In this document: piece by piece, positions 1 to 8,360 of the stretch
Position numbering within the stretch: position 1 is the stretch's first letter
Layout of the letters: each line of letters starts with the position of its first letter
DNA from: an uncultured Clostridia bacterium
GTDB lineage: Bacteria; Bacillota; Clostridia; Oscillospirales; Ruminococcaceae
Assembly (NCBI GenBank): GCA_938014915.1
Contig: CALLQQ010000015.1
Span: 1-28,221 of the forward strand
DNA: 28,221 nt
Reading direction: 5' to 3'
Made by a program: the position numbers and the translations under genes
The notes under the pieces: generated by a model
Databases searched by the model: none
What the model saw: only the letters and a program-made list of their open reading frames with translations
Told to the model about the DNA's origin: nothing

Positions 1-342
1 GCGGTACGCCAATGAAAATACTATCATGGATATCCCAAGCATATGGAGTATCCCGAACCTTATAAAATCATCGGGCGTTACAAAATATGTTATTATCGTG
101 ATAATCATGCCCATCGAAAAGCAAATCACGCCCCGCTTATAGTTATTCCTTGAATATCTACAAGCCGTACCCGATATAACTACAAATAGCATTGCAAATG
201 CAGTAGAAAGTACATCCATAAAATCTGTTTCAAATATAGGTATACTATATCCGTATAGAACGACTAGGTCATATGCTCCATGGTATAACACCATACATAT
301 TATCGCAAAACCCCTCAGTTCATCAATTAGGGGGACTCTCAT
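1..342 (-). CDS. DUF1624 / heparan-alpha-glucosaminide N-acetyltransferase-like membrane protein (partial, N-terminal part)
   Basis: This reading frame runs off the left edge, so only about 114 N-terminal residues are visible. It opens MRVPLIDELRGFAII, followed by LYHGAYDLVVLYGY. The D-x-LRG-x-AI start and the following L-x-H are typical of the DUF1624 (HGSNAT-like) membrane acyltransferase family. Hydrophobic stretches follow at about residues 10-30, 45-62 and 78-95, and a second family-like segment FGILHMLGIS begins near residue 100. The ATG at 342 is the conservative start. An in-frame TTG at 366 has a better spaced AGGAG site and would add eight residues. A perfect SigA promoter lies upstream. 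Membrane location follows from the sequence. The acyl acceptor is unknown and the family call rests on the N-terminus only. Confidence 0.75.
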   Translation of the reverse strand, partial: MRVPLIDELRGFAIICMVLYHGAYDLVVLYGYSIPIFETDFMDVLSTAFAMLFVVISGTACRYSRNNYKRGVICFSMGMIITIITYFVTPDDFIRFGILHMLGISMIVFSLAYR

Positions 343-461
343 TTTTATGCCTTGTTCCTCTCCCAAATTAGCTTCTCCTATACTCCCTAATTTATATGTA
401 TCCTTCTATTCTACACTATGCTCAGTATTTGCCAAAAAGGTCTTATGATATACACGTTATA

Positions 462-491
462 ATTATATCGTTATCGTGGCGCCATTGTCAA
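462..491 (-). promoter_or_regulatory. Consensus SigA promoter for the DUF1624 gene
   Basis: On the minus strand TTGACA (491-486) and TATAAT (467-462) are separated by 18 bases. Both hexamers match the consensus exactly. Transcription would begin near 455, leaving a leader of about 90-110 nt before the start codon. Confidence 0.8.
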
Positions 492-536
492 CAAAAACAC
501 ATGATAGTTTACATAATATTTTAGTTTGCCGCCATT

Positions 537-572
537 AAAAAAGCCCCGTGGTGAATTCCCACGGGGCTTTCT
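537..572 (-). terminator. Rho-independent terminator of the PFOR gene
   Basis: AAAGCCCCGTGG (540-551) pairs perfectly with CCACGGGGCTTT (559-570) around a 7-nt loop. Read on the minus strand the stem is followed by a run of six T (542-537), so it ends the PFOR transcript, whose stop codon is 20 bases upstream. Confidence 0.93.
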
Positions 573-589
573 GGTAAATGTTTGTATTA

Positions 590-3500
590 CTATTCGCCGA
601 TCGGCTCATACAACTCTTGTAATCTTACAAGATGCTCGTATTTATCAGCCGCAGCCTTAGCTGCTTTATCGAATAATTCTTCAGCTCTGTCGGAATTAGC
701 ACGTGCCAGCTTGCTGTAACGAACTTCACTCATTATAAAGTCCTTATAATCAGCGGTTGGCTTCTTAGAATCTAGTGAATATGGATTCTTGCCCTCTAGC
801 CTCAATGCTGGGTTATAGCGGAATAAGTGCCAGTATCCTGATAGAACCGCTTCTTTTTCTGCGGTCTGAGCCTTTTGTAATCCGCCCTTGATACCGTGGT
901 TGATACATGGAGCATATGCAATAATGATAGATGGTCCATCATATGCCTCTGCCTCATTGAATGCTTTTAGACATTGATTGTAGTTAGCACCTTGCGATAC
1001 TTGTGCCACATATACATAACCATAGCTCATTGCAATTGCTGCAAGATCTTTCTTGCCAACTTCCTTACCGGCGGCTGCGAATTGTGCAACTGCGCCCGTC
1101 GGGGTTGCCTTGGACGATTGTCCACCTGTATTTGAATATACTTCAGTATCGAATACTAGGATGTTAACATCAGCGCCCGATGCAATTACATGGTCAAGAC
1201 CACCGAATCCAATATCGTATGCCCATCCGTCACCGCCGAATATCCACATCGACTTCTTCGATAGGAAGTCCTTAGATTCTAGGATTTCCTTAGCTGCGTC
1301 GGATCCATCAGCCTCTAGCGCTGCAACAAGCTTATCAGTAGCAGCGGAATTCGCCGATTTGTCATCCATTGTTGATAGATACTCATCACACGCCGCCTTT
1401 AAATCGCCCGATGCGTCGTTTGCAAGTTTTTCAACCTTGGCAGCAGCACGATCACGGAGTGTTTGTTGTGCCATATACATTCCATAACCGAATTCAGCAT
1501 TATCCTCGAATAGGGAGTTCGCCCATGCAGGACCCCTACCCTCTTTATTAACTGTGTACGGTGTCGATGGAGCGGATCCCGCCCAAATTGATGAACATCC
1601 TGTCGCATTGGCGATGAACATTCTATCACCGAATAGCTGTGTTGCAAGCTTAGCATATGGAGTTTCTCCACATCCAGCGCAAGCACCCGAATATTCAAGT
1701 AGTGGCTGCTTAAATTGGCTACCCTTAACAGTAGTTGTCTTGAATTTCTCAAATACTTCAGGTTTAACATCTAAACTTTGACCGTAAGCGAATATTTCTT
1801 GCTGATCAAGCTGACTTTCAAGCGGCTTGTATACAAGTGCTTTCTCGCCACGCTTACCAGGACAAACGTTAATACATGAACCGCATCCCGTACAGTCAAG
1901 TGCTGAAACAGTGATTGCGAATTTATTTTCAGCCATTCCTGTCATAGGTAGCATTTTCATATCTTCAGGAGCATTCTGTGCTTCTTCATCATTCAGTACT
2001 ACTGGACGAATAACAGCATGCGGGCATACATATGCGCAGAAGTTACATTGAATACAGTTGTCCTCAAGCCAGCATGGTATGTCAACAGCAATTCCACGTT
2101 TCTCGTATGCCGCCGATCCTTGTGGGAATGTTCCATCTTCCCTACCCTCGAATGCCGATACAGGAAGATCGTCGCCCTTTTGAGCATTAACTGGAATTAG
2201 AATGTCGTTAACGAAATCTACTAAATCTTTGCGATCGCCCTTAGCGATGAACTTTTCTTCCTCGCCAGTCGCATTCGCCCATGATGCTGGTACGTCGAAT
2301 TTAACTGCGCCGCTAACTCCCCTATCAATAGCATCGTGGTTCATCTTAACGATTTTCTCACCCTTGCTACCGAATGAAGCCGTCGCCGCATCTTTCATAT
2401 ACTTAACTGCATCATCTCTAGGAATAATATCAGCAATGCTGAAGAATGCGGATTGTAGAATAGTATTAATTCTTCCACCAAGTCCGATTTCCCTCGCTGT
2501 TTCTACACCGTCAATTGTATAGAAATTAATGTTATTCTCTGCAATATAGCGCTTGTCCGCCGCTGGCATATGCTCCTCAATTTCATCCTTATCCCATGAG
2601 CAATTGAGTAGGAATGTTCCGCCCGGCTTAATCTCGCTAATCATATCATATCTACCAATATATGATGGATTATGACAAGCAACGAAATCTGCCTTACTAA
2701 CAAAGTATGTTGATTTAATCGGCGAATTACCGAATCGTAAGTGCGATATTGTGATACCGCCCGATTTCTTAGAATCGTACGCAAAATATGCCTGCGCATA
2801 CATATCGGTATGGTCACCAATTATTTTAATTGAGTTCTTATTAGCGCCGACTGTTCCGTCCGCACCTAGACCCCAGAATTTACAGCTTGTTGTACCCTTT
2901 GGAGTTGTATCAGGATTCTCCTCTACATCAAGCGATAGATTTGTTACATCATCTTTGATGCCAATTGTGAATTCCTGCTTATCCGTATTGTTGTATACAG
3001 CAATGATTTGACCGGGAGTTGTGTCCTTTGAGCCTAGTCCGTAGCGTCCAGTGAATACTGGCGTGCTTTCAAACTTGCTCCCCTTTAGAGCGGTAACAAC
3101 ATCAAGATATAGCGGCTCGCCCAATGCGCCCGGCTCTTTAGTCCTATCAAGAACATTGATTTGCTTAACCGTTTCAGGAATAACATCAATAAGATGCTTA
3201 GCGGAGAATGGGCGGTAAAGTCTAACTTTAACAAGTCCAACCTTTGCGCCTTTATCGTTTAGATAATCGATTGTTTCTTCAATTGTATCGCACACACTAC
3301 CCATTGCTACAATAACTTTCTCAGCATCGGGTGCGCCATAATAGTTGAATAGCTTATAGTCGGATCCAACTTTTTCATTAACCTTGTTCATATAATCTTC
3401 TACAATTTCAGGAACAGCATCGTAGAAAGGATTACACGCCTCTCTCGCTTGGAAGAATATGTCCGGATTCTGAGCTGTTCCCCTTAGAACAGGGCGATTC

Positions 3501-4129
3501 GGTGAAAGTGAATGCTCACGGAATGCCTGAATAGCATCCATGTCGACCATTTCAGCAAGTGTTTCATAATCCCACGCTTCAACCTTTTGGATTTCGTGCG
3601 ATGTTCTAAATCCATCAAAGAAATGTAGGAATGGAACTCTTGACTTCAATGTAGATAGATGAGCAATTGCTCCTAAATCCATTACTTCCTGCACATTACC
3701 TGCGCATAGCATTGCATATCCAGTTTGGCGACAAGCATAAATGTCGGAGTGATCGCCAAAAATTGATAGCGCATGACTCGCAACTGCACGTGCCGATACA
3801 TGAATAACGCTCGGGAGAAGCTCACCAGCGATTTTATACATATTCGGTATCATAAGAAGAAGACCCTGCGACGCAGTGTAAGTCGTCGTTAATGCGCCAG
3901 CAGTTAATGAGCCGTGCACTGTACCAGCAGCGCCCGCCTCTGATTGCATTTCTGTTACTTTGACTTCATCGCCAAAGATATTCTTTCTGCCCTTAACCGC
4001 CCACTCATCAGTAACTTCAGCCATTACTGAAGATGGTGTGATCGGGTAAATAGCGGCAACATCTGTAAAAGCATAGGATACATGGGCGGCAGCGGTGTTA
4101 CCATCCATGGTTTTCATTTTTCTTGCCAT
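590..4129 (-). CDS. nifJ: Pyruvate:ferredoxin (flavodoxin) oxidoreductase, single-chain
   Basis: This 1179-residue enzyme converts pyruvate, CoA and oxidised ferredoxin to acetyl-CoA, CO2 and reduced ferredoxin in the cytoplasm, the usual entry to fermentation in anaerobes. The length is normal for the fused form. The N-terminal domain has the YPITPSS motif near residue 28. A two-cluster ferredoxin domain carries C692, C695, C698, C702 and C746, C749, C752, C756. A third cluster motif, CAGCGE, begins at C817. The thiamine diphosphate site runs from GDGWAYDIG (D967) to NTGGQ near residue 1000. A strong AGGAGG site precedes the ATG. The gene has its own terminator and no operon partner on the same strand. 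All catalytic and cluster motifs are intact, so I expect a working enzyme. Confidence 0.97.
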   Translation of the reverse strand: MARKMKTMDGNTAAAHVSYAFTDVAAIYPITPSSVMAEVTDEWAVKGRKNIFGDEVKVTEMQSEAGAAGTVHGSLTAGALTTTYTASQGLLLMIPNMYKIAGELLPSVIHVSARAVASHALSIFGDHSDIYACRQTGYAMLCAGNVQEVMDLGAIAHLSTLKSRVPFLHFFDGFRTSHEIQKVEAWDYETLAEMVDMDAIQAFREHSLSPNRPVLRGTAQNPDIFFQAREACNPFYDAVPEIVEDYMNKVNEKVGSDYKLFNYYGAPDAEKVIVAMGSVCDTIEETIDYLNDKGAKVGLVKVRLYRPFSAKHLIDVIPETVKQINVLDRTKEPGALGEPLYLDVVTALKGSKFESTPVFTGRYGLGSKDTTPGQIIAVYNNTDKQEFTIGIKDDVTNLSLDVEENPDTTPKGTTSCKFWGLGADGTVGANKNSIKIIGDHTDMYAQAYFAYDSKKSGGITISHLRFGNSPIKSTYFVSKADFVACHNPSYIGRYDMISEIKPGGTFLLNCSWDKDEIEEHMPAADKRYIAENNINFYTIDGVETAREIGLGGRINTILQSAFFSIADIIPRDDAVKYMKDAATASFGSKGEKIVKMNHDAIDRGVSGAVKFDVPASWANATGEEEKFIAKGDRKDLVDFVNDILIPVNAQKGDDLPVSAFEGREDGTFPQGSAAYEKRGIAVDIPCWLEDNCIQCNFCAYVCPHAVIRPVVLNDEEAQNAPEDMKMLPMTGMAENKFAITVSALDCTGCGSCINVCPGKRGEKALVYKPLESQLDQQEIFAYGQSLDVKPEVFEKFKTTTVKGSQFKQPLLEYSGACAGCGETPYAKLATQLFGDRMFIANATGCSSIWAGSAPSTPYTVNKEGRGPAWANSLFEDNAEFGYGMYMAQQTLRDRAAAKVEKLANDASGDLKAACDEYLSTMDDKSANSAATDKLVAALEADGSDAAKEILESKDFLSKKSMWIFGGDGWAYDIGFGGLDHVIASGADVNILVFDTEVYSNTGGQSSKATPTGAVAQFAAAGKEVGKKDLAAIAMSYGYVYVAQVSQGANYNQCLKAFNEAEAYDGPSIIIAYAPCINHGIKGGLQKAQTAEKEAVLSGYWHLFRYNPALRLEGKNPYSLDSKKPTADYKDFIMSEVRYSKLARANSDRAEELFDKAAKAAADKYEHLVRLQELYEPIGE

Positions 4130-4160
4130 ATTTGATAGTCCTCCTTTATTTTATACACCT

Positions 4161-4189
4161 GTCATACATTTAACAATGTGTATTCTCAA
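4161..4189 (-). promoter_or_regulatory. Probable PFOR promoter
   Basis: Minus-strand TTGAGA (4189-4184) and TATGAC (4166-4161) are 17 bases apart, with transcription expected near 4154 and a leader of about 25 nt before the ATG at 4129. The -10 box is weak, so the call is tentative. Confidence 0.4.
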
Positions 4190-4314
4190 CTACTAATTTT
4201 ACCACCTTTATGCGTAGAAGTAAACAGATAAAGCAAAAAATGAATATGTTTTATGTAAATTTAATGTTACCACCGATAAAATTAACGAATTATACCGTCT
4301 ATAACCTTTCATAC

Positions 4315-4343
4315 TTGACAGAAATTCTTATTTATGATAAAGT
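4315..4343 (+). promoter_or_regulatory. Promoter of the CNNM gene leader
   Basis: TTGACA at 4315-4320 matches the -35 consensus. A TAAAGT hexamer at 4338-4343 gives a 17-base spacer, and GATAAA at 4336-4341 is an alternative at 15. Transcription would begin near 4350, over 200 nt ahead of the CNNM start codon. Upstream, from 4190 to 4314, I see no gene or clear signal. Confidence 0.55.
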
Positions 4344-4381
4344 TAAAGTGTATAAAAAGTTTTATTTGAAGGAGATTGAAT

Positions 4382-4459
4382 ATGAAAGACGTACCCGATG
4401 ATGCGGGTAAACATCGATGTTGTTTTCCTCATTGGATATCTGAATATATGATTTTATAA
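4382..4459 (+). CDS. Possible 25-residue leader peptide ahead of the CNNM gene
   Basis: A short frame of 25 codons starts with ATG at 4382, behind an AAGGAG site spaced about seven bases, and ends in TAA at 4457-4459. The peptide begins MKDVPDDAGKH and then has adjacent cysteines (C13, C14) flanked by histidines. Its stop codon overlaps the base of the terminator stem that starts at 4458, an arrangement seen in attenuators. Its first codons also form two RNA dyads (4392-4409 and 4410-4421). The frame may therefore be incidental to a structured leader RNA. I do not recognise the peptide and no function is assigned. Confidence 0.4.
   Translation: MKDVPDDAGKHRCCFPHWISEYMIL
4392..4421 (+). ncRNA. 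Paired hairpins in the CNNM leader (unrecognised structured leader)
   Basis: TACCCG (4392-4397) pairs with CGGGTA (4404-4409) around a 6-nt loop, and the next twelve bases, AACATCGATGTT (4410-4421), form a perfect palindrome. With the terminator-like hairpin at 4458-4517 this makes a leader of about 210 nt between promoter and gene. It does not match the M-box, yybP-ykoY, NiCo or fluoride riboswitch consensus that I know. Confidence 0.4.
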
Positions 4460-4517
4460 AGGCTTGTGGGAATTCTTTATTTACTTTTTTAAAAGGAGAA
4501 TTGCCCTGCCTTTTTTT
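4458..4517 (+). terminator. Terminator or attenuator in the CNNM leader
   Basis: AAAGGC (4458-4463) pairs with GCCTTT (4508-4513), and inside it GGGAATTC (4468-4475) pairs with GAATTGCCC (4498-4506) with one bulged base. A run of seven T ends at 4517. It lies between the leader promoter and the CNNM start at 4566. It would cut transcription short unless another structure, translation or a new promoter overcomes it. Confidence 0.55.
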
Positions 4518-4528
4518 GATTATATTTA

Positions 4529-4549
4529 TTGCAATTCATGATATTGCAA
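4529..4549 (+). repeat. Inverted repeat just upstream of the CNNM ribosome binding site
   Basis: TTGCAAT (4529-4535) and ATTGCAA (4543-4549) form a perfect 7-bp dyad with a 7-base spacer, ending five bases before the GGAGG site. A possible second promoter, TTGATT-N17-TGATAT, overlaps it. It could be an operator or a weak RNA hairpin, and there is no further evidence. Confidence 0.35.
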
Positions 4550-4565
4550 AATTGGAGGAAGAAAA

Positions 4566-5873
4566 TTGCTTACTAATATATTTGTTTTAATCATACTAAT
4601 AATTGTCGGCGCCATGTTCTCGGCGGCGGATATTTCTATTCTATCAGTGAATTCAAGCACATTTAAAATTCTTGCGAAACAAGGGAATAAAAAAGCTATT
4701 AAGATAATGCGTCATCTTGAGGAGCCAGCGAAGATACTGCCGATAATTCGGATCGGTGTAACATTATCCGGCCTATTCGCTAGTGCATTCGCTGCTAATA
4801 CTTTCGCCTCTCCTTTAACAAAATTTGTTATGACGAACGTCACCCGTGTTAATGCTAGCATTATACATTTAATTTCTACCGTTATCGTCACGGCGATTCT
4901 ATCATCTTTTATGCTTGTATTCGGGGATTTTGTCCCACGCAGGCTAGCGATGAAAAATCCCGATAAGGCGGCAAGATTATTGATTCTACCCGTATCACTA
5001 CTAACGGCGATAATATCCCCATTTGCTAAAATATTAATTAAATCGGCAAATTTAATTGCCTCTTTACTCGGTGCGGATGCAAGCTCCAGCCATCAAGATG
5101 TCACAGAGGAGGAAATCCTTCTAATGATTAATGAGGGTAATGAGCGTGGATTTATTGAGGAATCGCAAAAAGATATGATTAACAATATTTTTGAATTCGG
5201 CGATCTCATTGTTAGCGATGTTATGACGCATAGAACGGATCTAGTATCAATTTCATCCGATGCAAAAATTAGCGAAATAGTTTATCTTGCAATTAATGAA
5301 GGATATTCACGTATTCCCGTATACGAAAATAGCGTTGATAATATTGTTGGAATTATCTATATTAAAGATCTCCTTTGCTTAGTCGGGTGTGAAAATTCGG
5401 AGGATTTCTCAATTAATGATTTTATTCGGGAAATTCACTATGTTCCCGAATCAATGCCATGCGGTGACTTGTTTGAAGAATTGACTAGCAAAAAGCAACA
5501 TATTTCCGTCGTGGTAGACGAATACGGCGGCACTGCCGGCATTGTTACTATGGAGGATTTAATTGAGGCAATAATGGGTAATATTCAGGACGAATACGAT
5601 GATGAAGCCGACGAAATTCAGAAAATTTCCGACAGTGCTTACCTCATTGATGGAATGGCAAATCCCGATGATATTCTAGATAAGCTTGGCATCGATTTAG
5701 TCGACGACCACGAATACGATACAATTGGCGGTTATATCACTGACTTGCTAGGATATATCCCTGAGGAAAGCGAAACACCGTCTATTAAAAAAGGTGATGT
5801 GAAGTTCACGGTCATTCTTACTGAAGATCGCCGCATCTCCAAAGTTAAGGCTGAAATTCTCCAAAAGAGCTGA
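4566..5873 (+). CDS. CNNM/CBS-domain (HlyC/CorC family) membrane transporter
   Basis: The 435-residue protein has the classic three-part layout. A DUF21/CNNM membrane domain fills residues 1-170, with hydrophobic segments near 2-20, 60-80, 98-122 and 135-160. A CBS pair follows at about 205-325 (DVMTHRTD; VVVDEYGGTAGIVTMEDL). The C-terminal CorC_HlyC domain covers about 345-430. Family members export or regulate Mg2+ and related divalent cations, with the CBS pair sensing nucleotides. The usual GE-VP motif after the third segment reads GDFVPRR. The start is TTG, fixed by GGAGG seven bases upstream. The gene ends 29 bases before the transglutaminase gene, so the two are probably co-transcribed. 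The long structured leader suggests control of read-through. Confidence 0.9.
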   Translation: MLTNIFVLIILIIVGAMFSAADISILSVNSSTFKILAKQGNKKAIKIMRHLEEPAKILPIIRIGVTLSGLFASAFAANTFASPLTKFVMTNVTRVNASIIHLISTVIVTAILSSFMLVFGDFVPRRLAMKNPDKAARLLILPVSLLTAIISPFAKILIKSANLIASLLGADASSSHQDVTEEEILLMINEGNERGFIEESQKDMINNIFEFGDLIVSDVMTHRTDLVSISSDAKISEIVYLAINEGYSRIPVYENSVDNIVGIIYIKDLLCLVGCENSEDFSINDFIREIHYVPESMPCGDLFEELTSKKQHISVVVDEYGGTAGIVTMEDLIEAIMGNIQDEYDDEADEIQKISDSAYLIDGMANPDDILDKLGIDLVDDHEYDTIGGYITDLLGYIPEESETPSIKKGDVKFTVILTEDRRISKVKAEILQKS

Positions 5874-5902
5874 ATAACTCACGATATTGGGAGGGATAAC
5901 TC

Positions 5903-7288
5903 ATGAAAAGGATGAACGCACAATTAGCTATCGCCTCTTTCATATTATTGGTTGGGGTATTCTTATCGGGGTGTGAAGTATTCTACCCTCGCCAATTAGA
6001 AGAAGATTATCAAGCGAATGTTCTTTCTACTACCGAAGATACAACTGCGGAGCAAACGACTGCTAATGAAGTTACTACTACAACTTCCACCAATGCTAAA
6101 TCTACCGCTAAATCCACCGTTAAAACAACTGCAACTTCTAAGGCAAAGGCAACTACAACTGTTACGACTACTGCAAAAAAGAACAATACCAGCAAACCTA
6201 AGCCGGTGACGGGTAATGCTCCCCTGTCCGAGGGCGGCAATTCTGTCTACGCATTTAATCAGCTGACTAAATCTGAGCAGAAAATATATAAGAAAATCGT
6301 AAGCGGCATTGAAGCTTGTAAGCCTAAAATTCATCTTGCTAGCGGCGATCCGCTGGATTCCGATACCGTATTTTCGATATATTTTGCCGTGCTTGCCGAT
6401 CATCCTGAATTCTTCCATGTTGGCAACCAAGTCGGGTATGAATTCGATGGCAAGGATACGTATATAGATAAAATCAACCTCGACAAAAGCGGTAAAGCAG
6501 TATCTTCATACAACGCATCTACCTATAAAAGCATGAAATCAAAATTGGATAAGAAAGTTAATAAGCTAATTTCCGCTACTAAATCTATGAACAATTACGA
6601 AAGAGTAAAATACTTCCACGATTATATTGTACTGAATACCGATTATGTTGAAAATAAGGCAAATTCGCATAACCTCTACGGTGTCCTCATTGAGGGGGAG
6701 GCCGTTTGTGAGGGATATGCCAGGGCGCTCCAATACCTATGCAACAGATCGGGGATTGAATGTTTATTCATCACGGGCATGTCAAAAGATCAACATCACG
6801 GTTGGAATTTAGTTAAACTGGGCGGCGATTTCTATCATATCGACCCCACATGGAACGATCCCGTGGGGGCACCTGCCGACTACATTACATATGCATATTT
6901 CGGTCTTACAGATAAGCAGATTGGCGCCGATCACTACTTCTCTAATGCGGATAGGAGTGTATCGCATTATAAGAAGCTCCCGGCGGCTAATGGCACTAAA
7001 TACAACTACCATACATATAATAAATTGCTCTTCACGAGTGCGGCAAATGCGGAAAAGGATTTAACTAAGGCAATTTTGAATGCCGCCAAATCGAAGCAGA
7101 AATATGTTGAAATTAAATTCTCCGACTTTACTACATATCAAGATGCTTATAGTAAATTAAAATCGGGCGGATTCTCTAATGCGTTAAATGCCGCCGCCGA
7201 AAAGAACAAAAAAATTTCAACAAAGATGAATTCATTCCGTTATAATGATGCACAATACATTCTTTCTTTTGAAATTAGCTATAAATAG
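5903..7288 (+). CDS. Lipoprotein with transglutaminase-like cysteine protease domain
   Basis: The 461-residue protein starts with a lipoprotein signal whose lipobox LSGC places the lipidated cysteine at residue 24. A Thr/Lys/Ser-rich linker of about 60 residues (41-103) would span the cell wall. The transglutaminase core follows, with C269 in AVCEGYARA, H299 in HHGWN and D314 in HIDPTWND, forming the full Cys-His-Asp triad. Such surface proteins in Clostridia are thought to be proteases or cross-linking enzymes acting on extracellular proteins; the substrate cannot be read from sequence. Residues 370-461 form a further domain that I do not recognise. GGGAGGG precedes the ATG. It lies directly after the CNNM gene and shares the downstream terminator. 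Confidence 0.85.
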   Translation: MKRMNAQLAIASFILLVGVFLSGCEVFYPRQLEEDYQANVLSTTEDTTAEQTTANEVTTTTSTNAKSTAKSTVKTTATSKAKATTTVTTTAKKNNTSKPKPVTGNAPLSEGGNSVYAFNQLTKSEQKIYKKIVSGIEACKPKIHLASGDPLDSDTVFSIYFAVLADHPEFFHVGNQVGYEFDGKDTYIDKINLDKSGKAVSSYNASTYKSMKSKLDKKVNKLISATKSMNNYERVKYFHDYIVLNTDYVENKANSHNLYGVLIEGEAVCEGYARALQYLCNRSGIECLFITGMSKDQHHGWNLVKLGGDFYHIDPTWNDPVGAPADYITYAYFGLTDKQIGADHYFSNADRSVSHYKKLPAANGTKYNYHTYNKLLFTSAANAEKDLTKAILNAAKSKQKYVEIKFSDFTTYQDAYSKLKSGGFSNALNAAAEKNKKISTKMNSFRYNDAQYILSFEISYK

Positions 7289-7292
7289 AAAT

Positions 7293-7332
7293 AAGTCTAC
7301 CGCACTTCAATAGTGCGGTAGACTTGCTTTTT
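7293..7332. terminator. Bidirectional terminator between the transglutaminase and amidase genes
   Basis: AAGTCTACCGCACT (7293-7306) pairs perfectly with AGTGCGGTAGACTT (7312-7325) around a 5-nt loop. A T run follows at 7327-7332 on the plus strand. On the minus strand the tail is only T-rich. It separates two converging genes. Confidence 0.9.
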
Positions 7333-7341
7333 ACATCTTAT

Positions 7342-8253
7342 TTAAACTAGATGGCAATCACTGGGCGATACCCAGCCAAGATTCCCATCTAGGAGGACGC
7401 CAGCCTTCCTACCGGAAATAATCCGTGTTACCGTGTGAACACCCTCAATCTTTCTAACGGGATTTTCCCCGTACGATGTTGTGTAGAGCATGCCCGAAAC
7501 ACGGACTTTCGCCCCTGGGGCTAATATCGGCCTTGCTAAACTTTTATGAGTTAAGTCCTGTTTCCTAGCCCAGCCAAGCCCATTATCAAGGAGGTAGGGC
7601 GCCTTTCTTGCTGTGTTGACCACTCTTGTAATCTCGCAGCTCTTAGCGGAAAAGCGCATTCCCGCCTTGCTACCATAGCTATCGGTGTAGACATGCCCAT
7701 TTAATACGACTTTATCGCCGACGGTGAATTTCTTTTCATTACTGCTCTGTCCGTCGGATTTAAGATGTTTTTCCACCTTTGATAGGAAGTCTTTCCACAA
7801 CCCTTTAGTGCGTATATTCTGCGGACAATTCTTACCTGAGAAATCATAATGCTGCTTAATTGCCGAAAGATTAAGTCCATGCTTTTTAATAAGCTTAGCC
7901 GTTAGATTAGCGGCATTCTCCACTGCCTTAACGAAATTACTCTCCGGATTAATGCAAATTTCGATTGCAATTCCTGCATAATTGCCACCGCCCTCCACTG
8001 ATCCGTCGCCCGCATGCCATGCAATTTCATCATCTGGAATGTGGTGATAAATGCTGCTATCATCGACTGTGTAATGCCACGAAAGATAGGTTGAATCCGC
8101 CTTAGCAAGGTTCTTTAAATAATTCGCATGGTTCTTAGCACCTGCACCCTTATTCGGATTGCCCGTTTCATGAATTACAATATACTTCTTCTTTCTTTTT
8201 GTGCCTGGACGGGACTTCGTCCCCGTTTTAATGAAATCACTGATAATCTTCAT
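7342..8253 (-). CDS. N-acetylmuramoyl-L-alanine amidase, endolysin-like, with two C-terminal SH3-like repeats
   Basis: This 303-residue enzyme should cut the bond between muramic acid and L-alanine in peptidoglycan. The Amidase_2 domain covers residues 20-160. H28 (VIHETGN), H135 and C143 (HYDFSGKNC) are the zinc ligands, and K141 sits two before the cysteine, the spacing known from T7 lysozyme. Two related modules of about 60 residues follow (176-235 and 244-303), each with a K-V start, a TxSYG motif and LGW near the end; they resemble SH3-like wall-binding repeats. There is no signal peptide, as in phage endolysins, yet no holin or other phage gene lies nearby. AGGGGGA precedes the ATG. It may be a domesticated endolysin or a protein released by lysis. 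Confidence 0.87.
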   Translation of the reverse strand: MKIISDFIKTGTKSRPGTKRKKKYIVIHETGNPNKGAGAKNHANYLKNLAKADSTYLSWHYTVDDSSIYHHIPDDEIAWHAGDGSVEGGGNYAGIAIEICINPESNFVKAVENAANLTAKLIKKHGLNLSAIKQHYDFSGKNCPQNIRTKGLWKDFLSKVEKHLKSDGQSSNEKKFTVGDKVVLNGHVYTDSYGSKAGMRFSAKSCEITRVVNTARKAPYLLDNGLGWARKQDLTHKSLARPILAPGAKVRVSGMLYTTSYGENPVRKIEGVHTVTRIISGRKAGVLLDGNLGWVSPSDCHLV

Positions 8254-8285
8254 TTTCTTCCCCCTGTTATTACTGCGCCCATTAT

Positions 8286-8314
8286 ATTATATGCTGTCGT
8301 GTAACTTCTGCTAA
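8286..8314 (-). promoter_or_regulatory. Probable amidase promoter
   Basis: Minus-strand TTAGCA (8314-8309) and TATAAT (8291-8286) have a 17-base spacer, with transcription expected near 8279 and a leader of about 26 nt. A TTGACA at 8344-8339 upstream lacks a well spaced -10 box (TAAAAT at 15 bases). Confidence 0.5.
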
Positions 8315-8360
8315 TGCATTTTACTTGTAAAAATACATTGTCAATTATAGTGGGGAAATC

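Noticed and set aside
1053..1487. 144-codon plus-strand frame inside PFOR
   Set aside because: Antisense shadow of the PFOR thiamine-binding region, which has intact family motifs on the minus strand.
4210..4401. 63-codon plus-strand frame in the PFOR-CNNM gap
   Set aside because: No ribosome site at its start, it crosses the promoter at 4315-4343, and its composition does not look like a protein. The 25-codon frame at 4382 has far better signals.
4382..4517. Known metal riboswitch (M-box, yybP-ykoY, NiCo, fluoride)
   Set aside because: The conserved core sequences of these classes are absent. Only a generic structured leader can be claimed.
7342..8253. Prophage remnant around the endolysin-like amidase
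   Set aside because: No integrase, holin, tail gene or attachment repeat is seen, and both neighbours are ordinary chromosomal genes.
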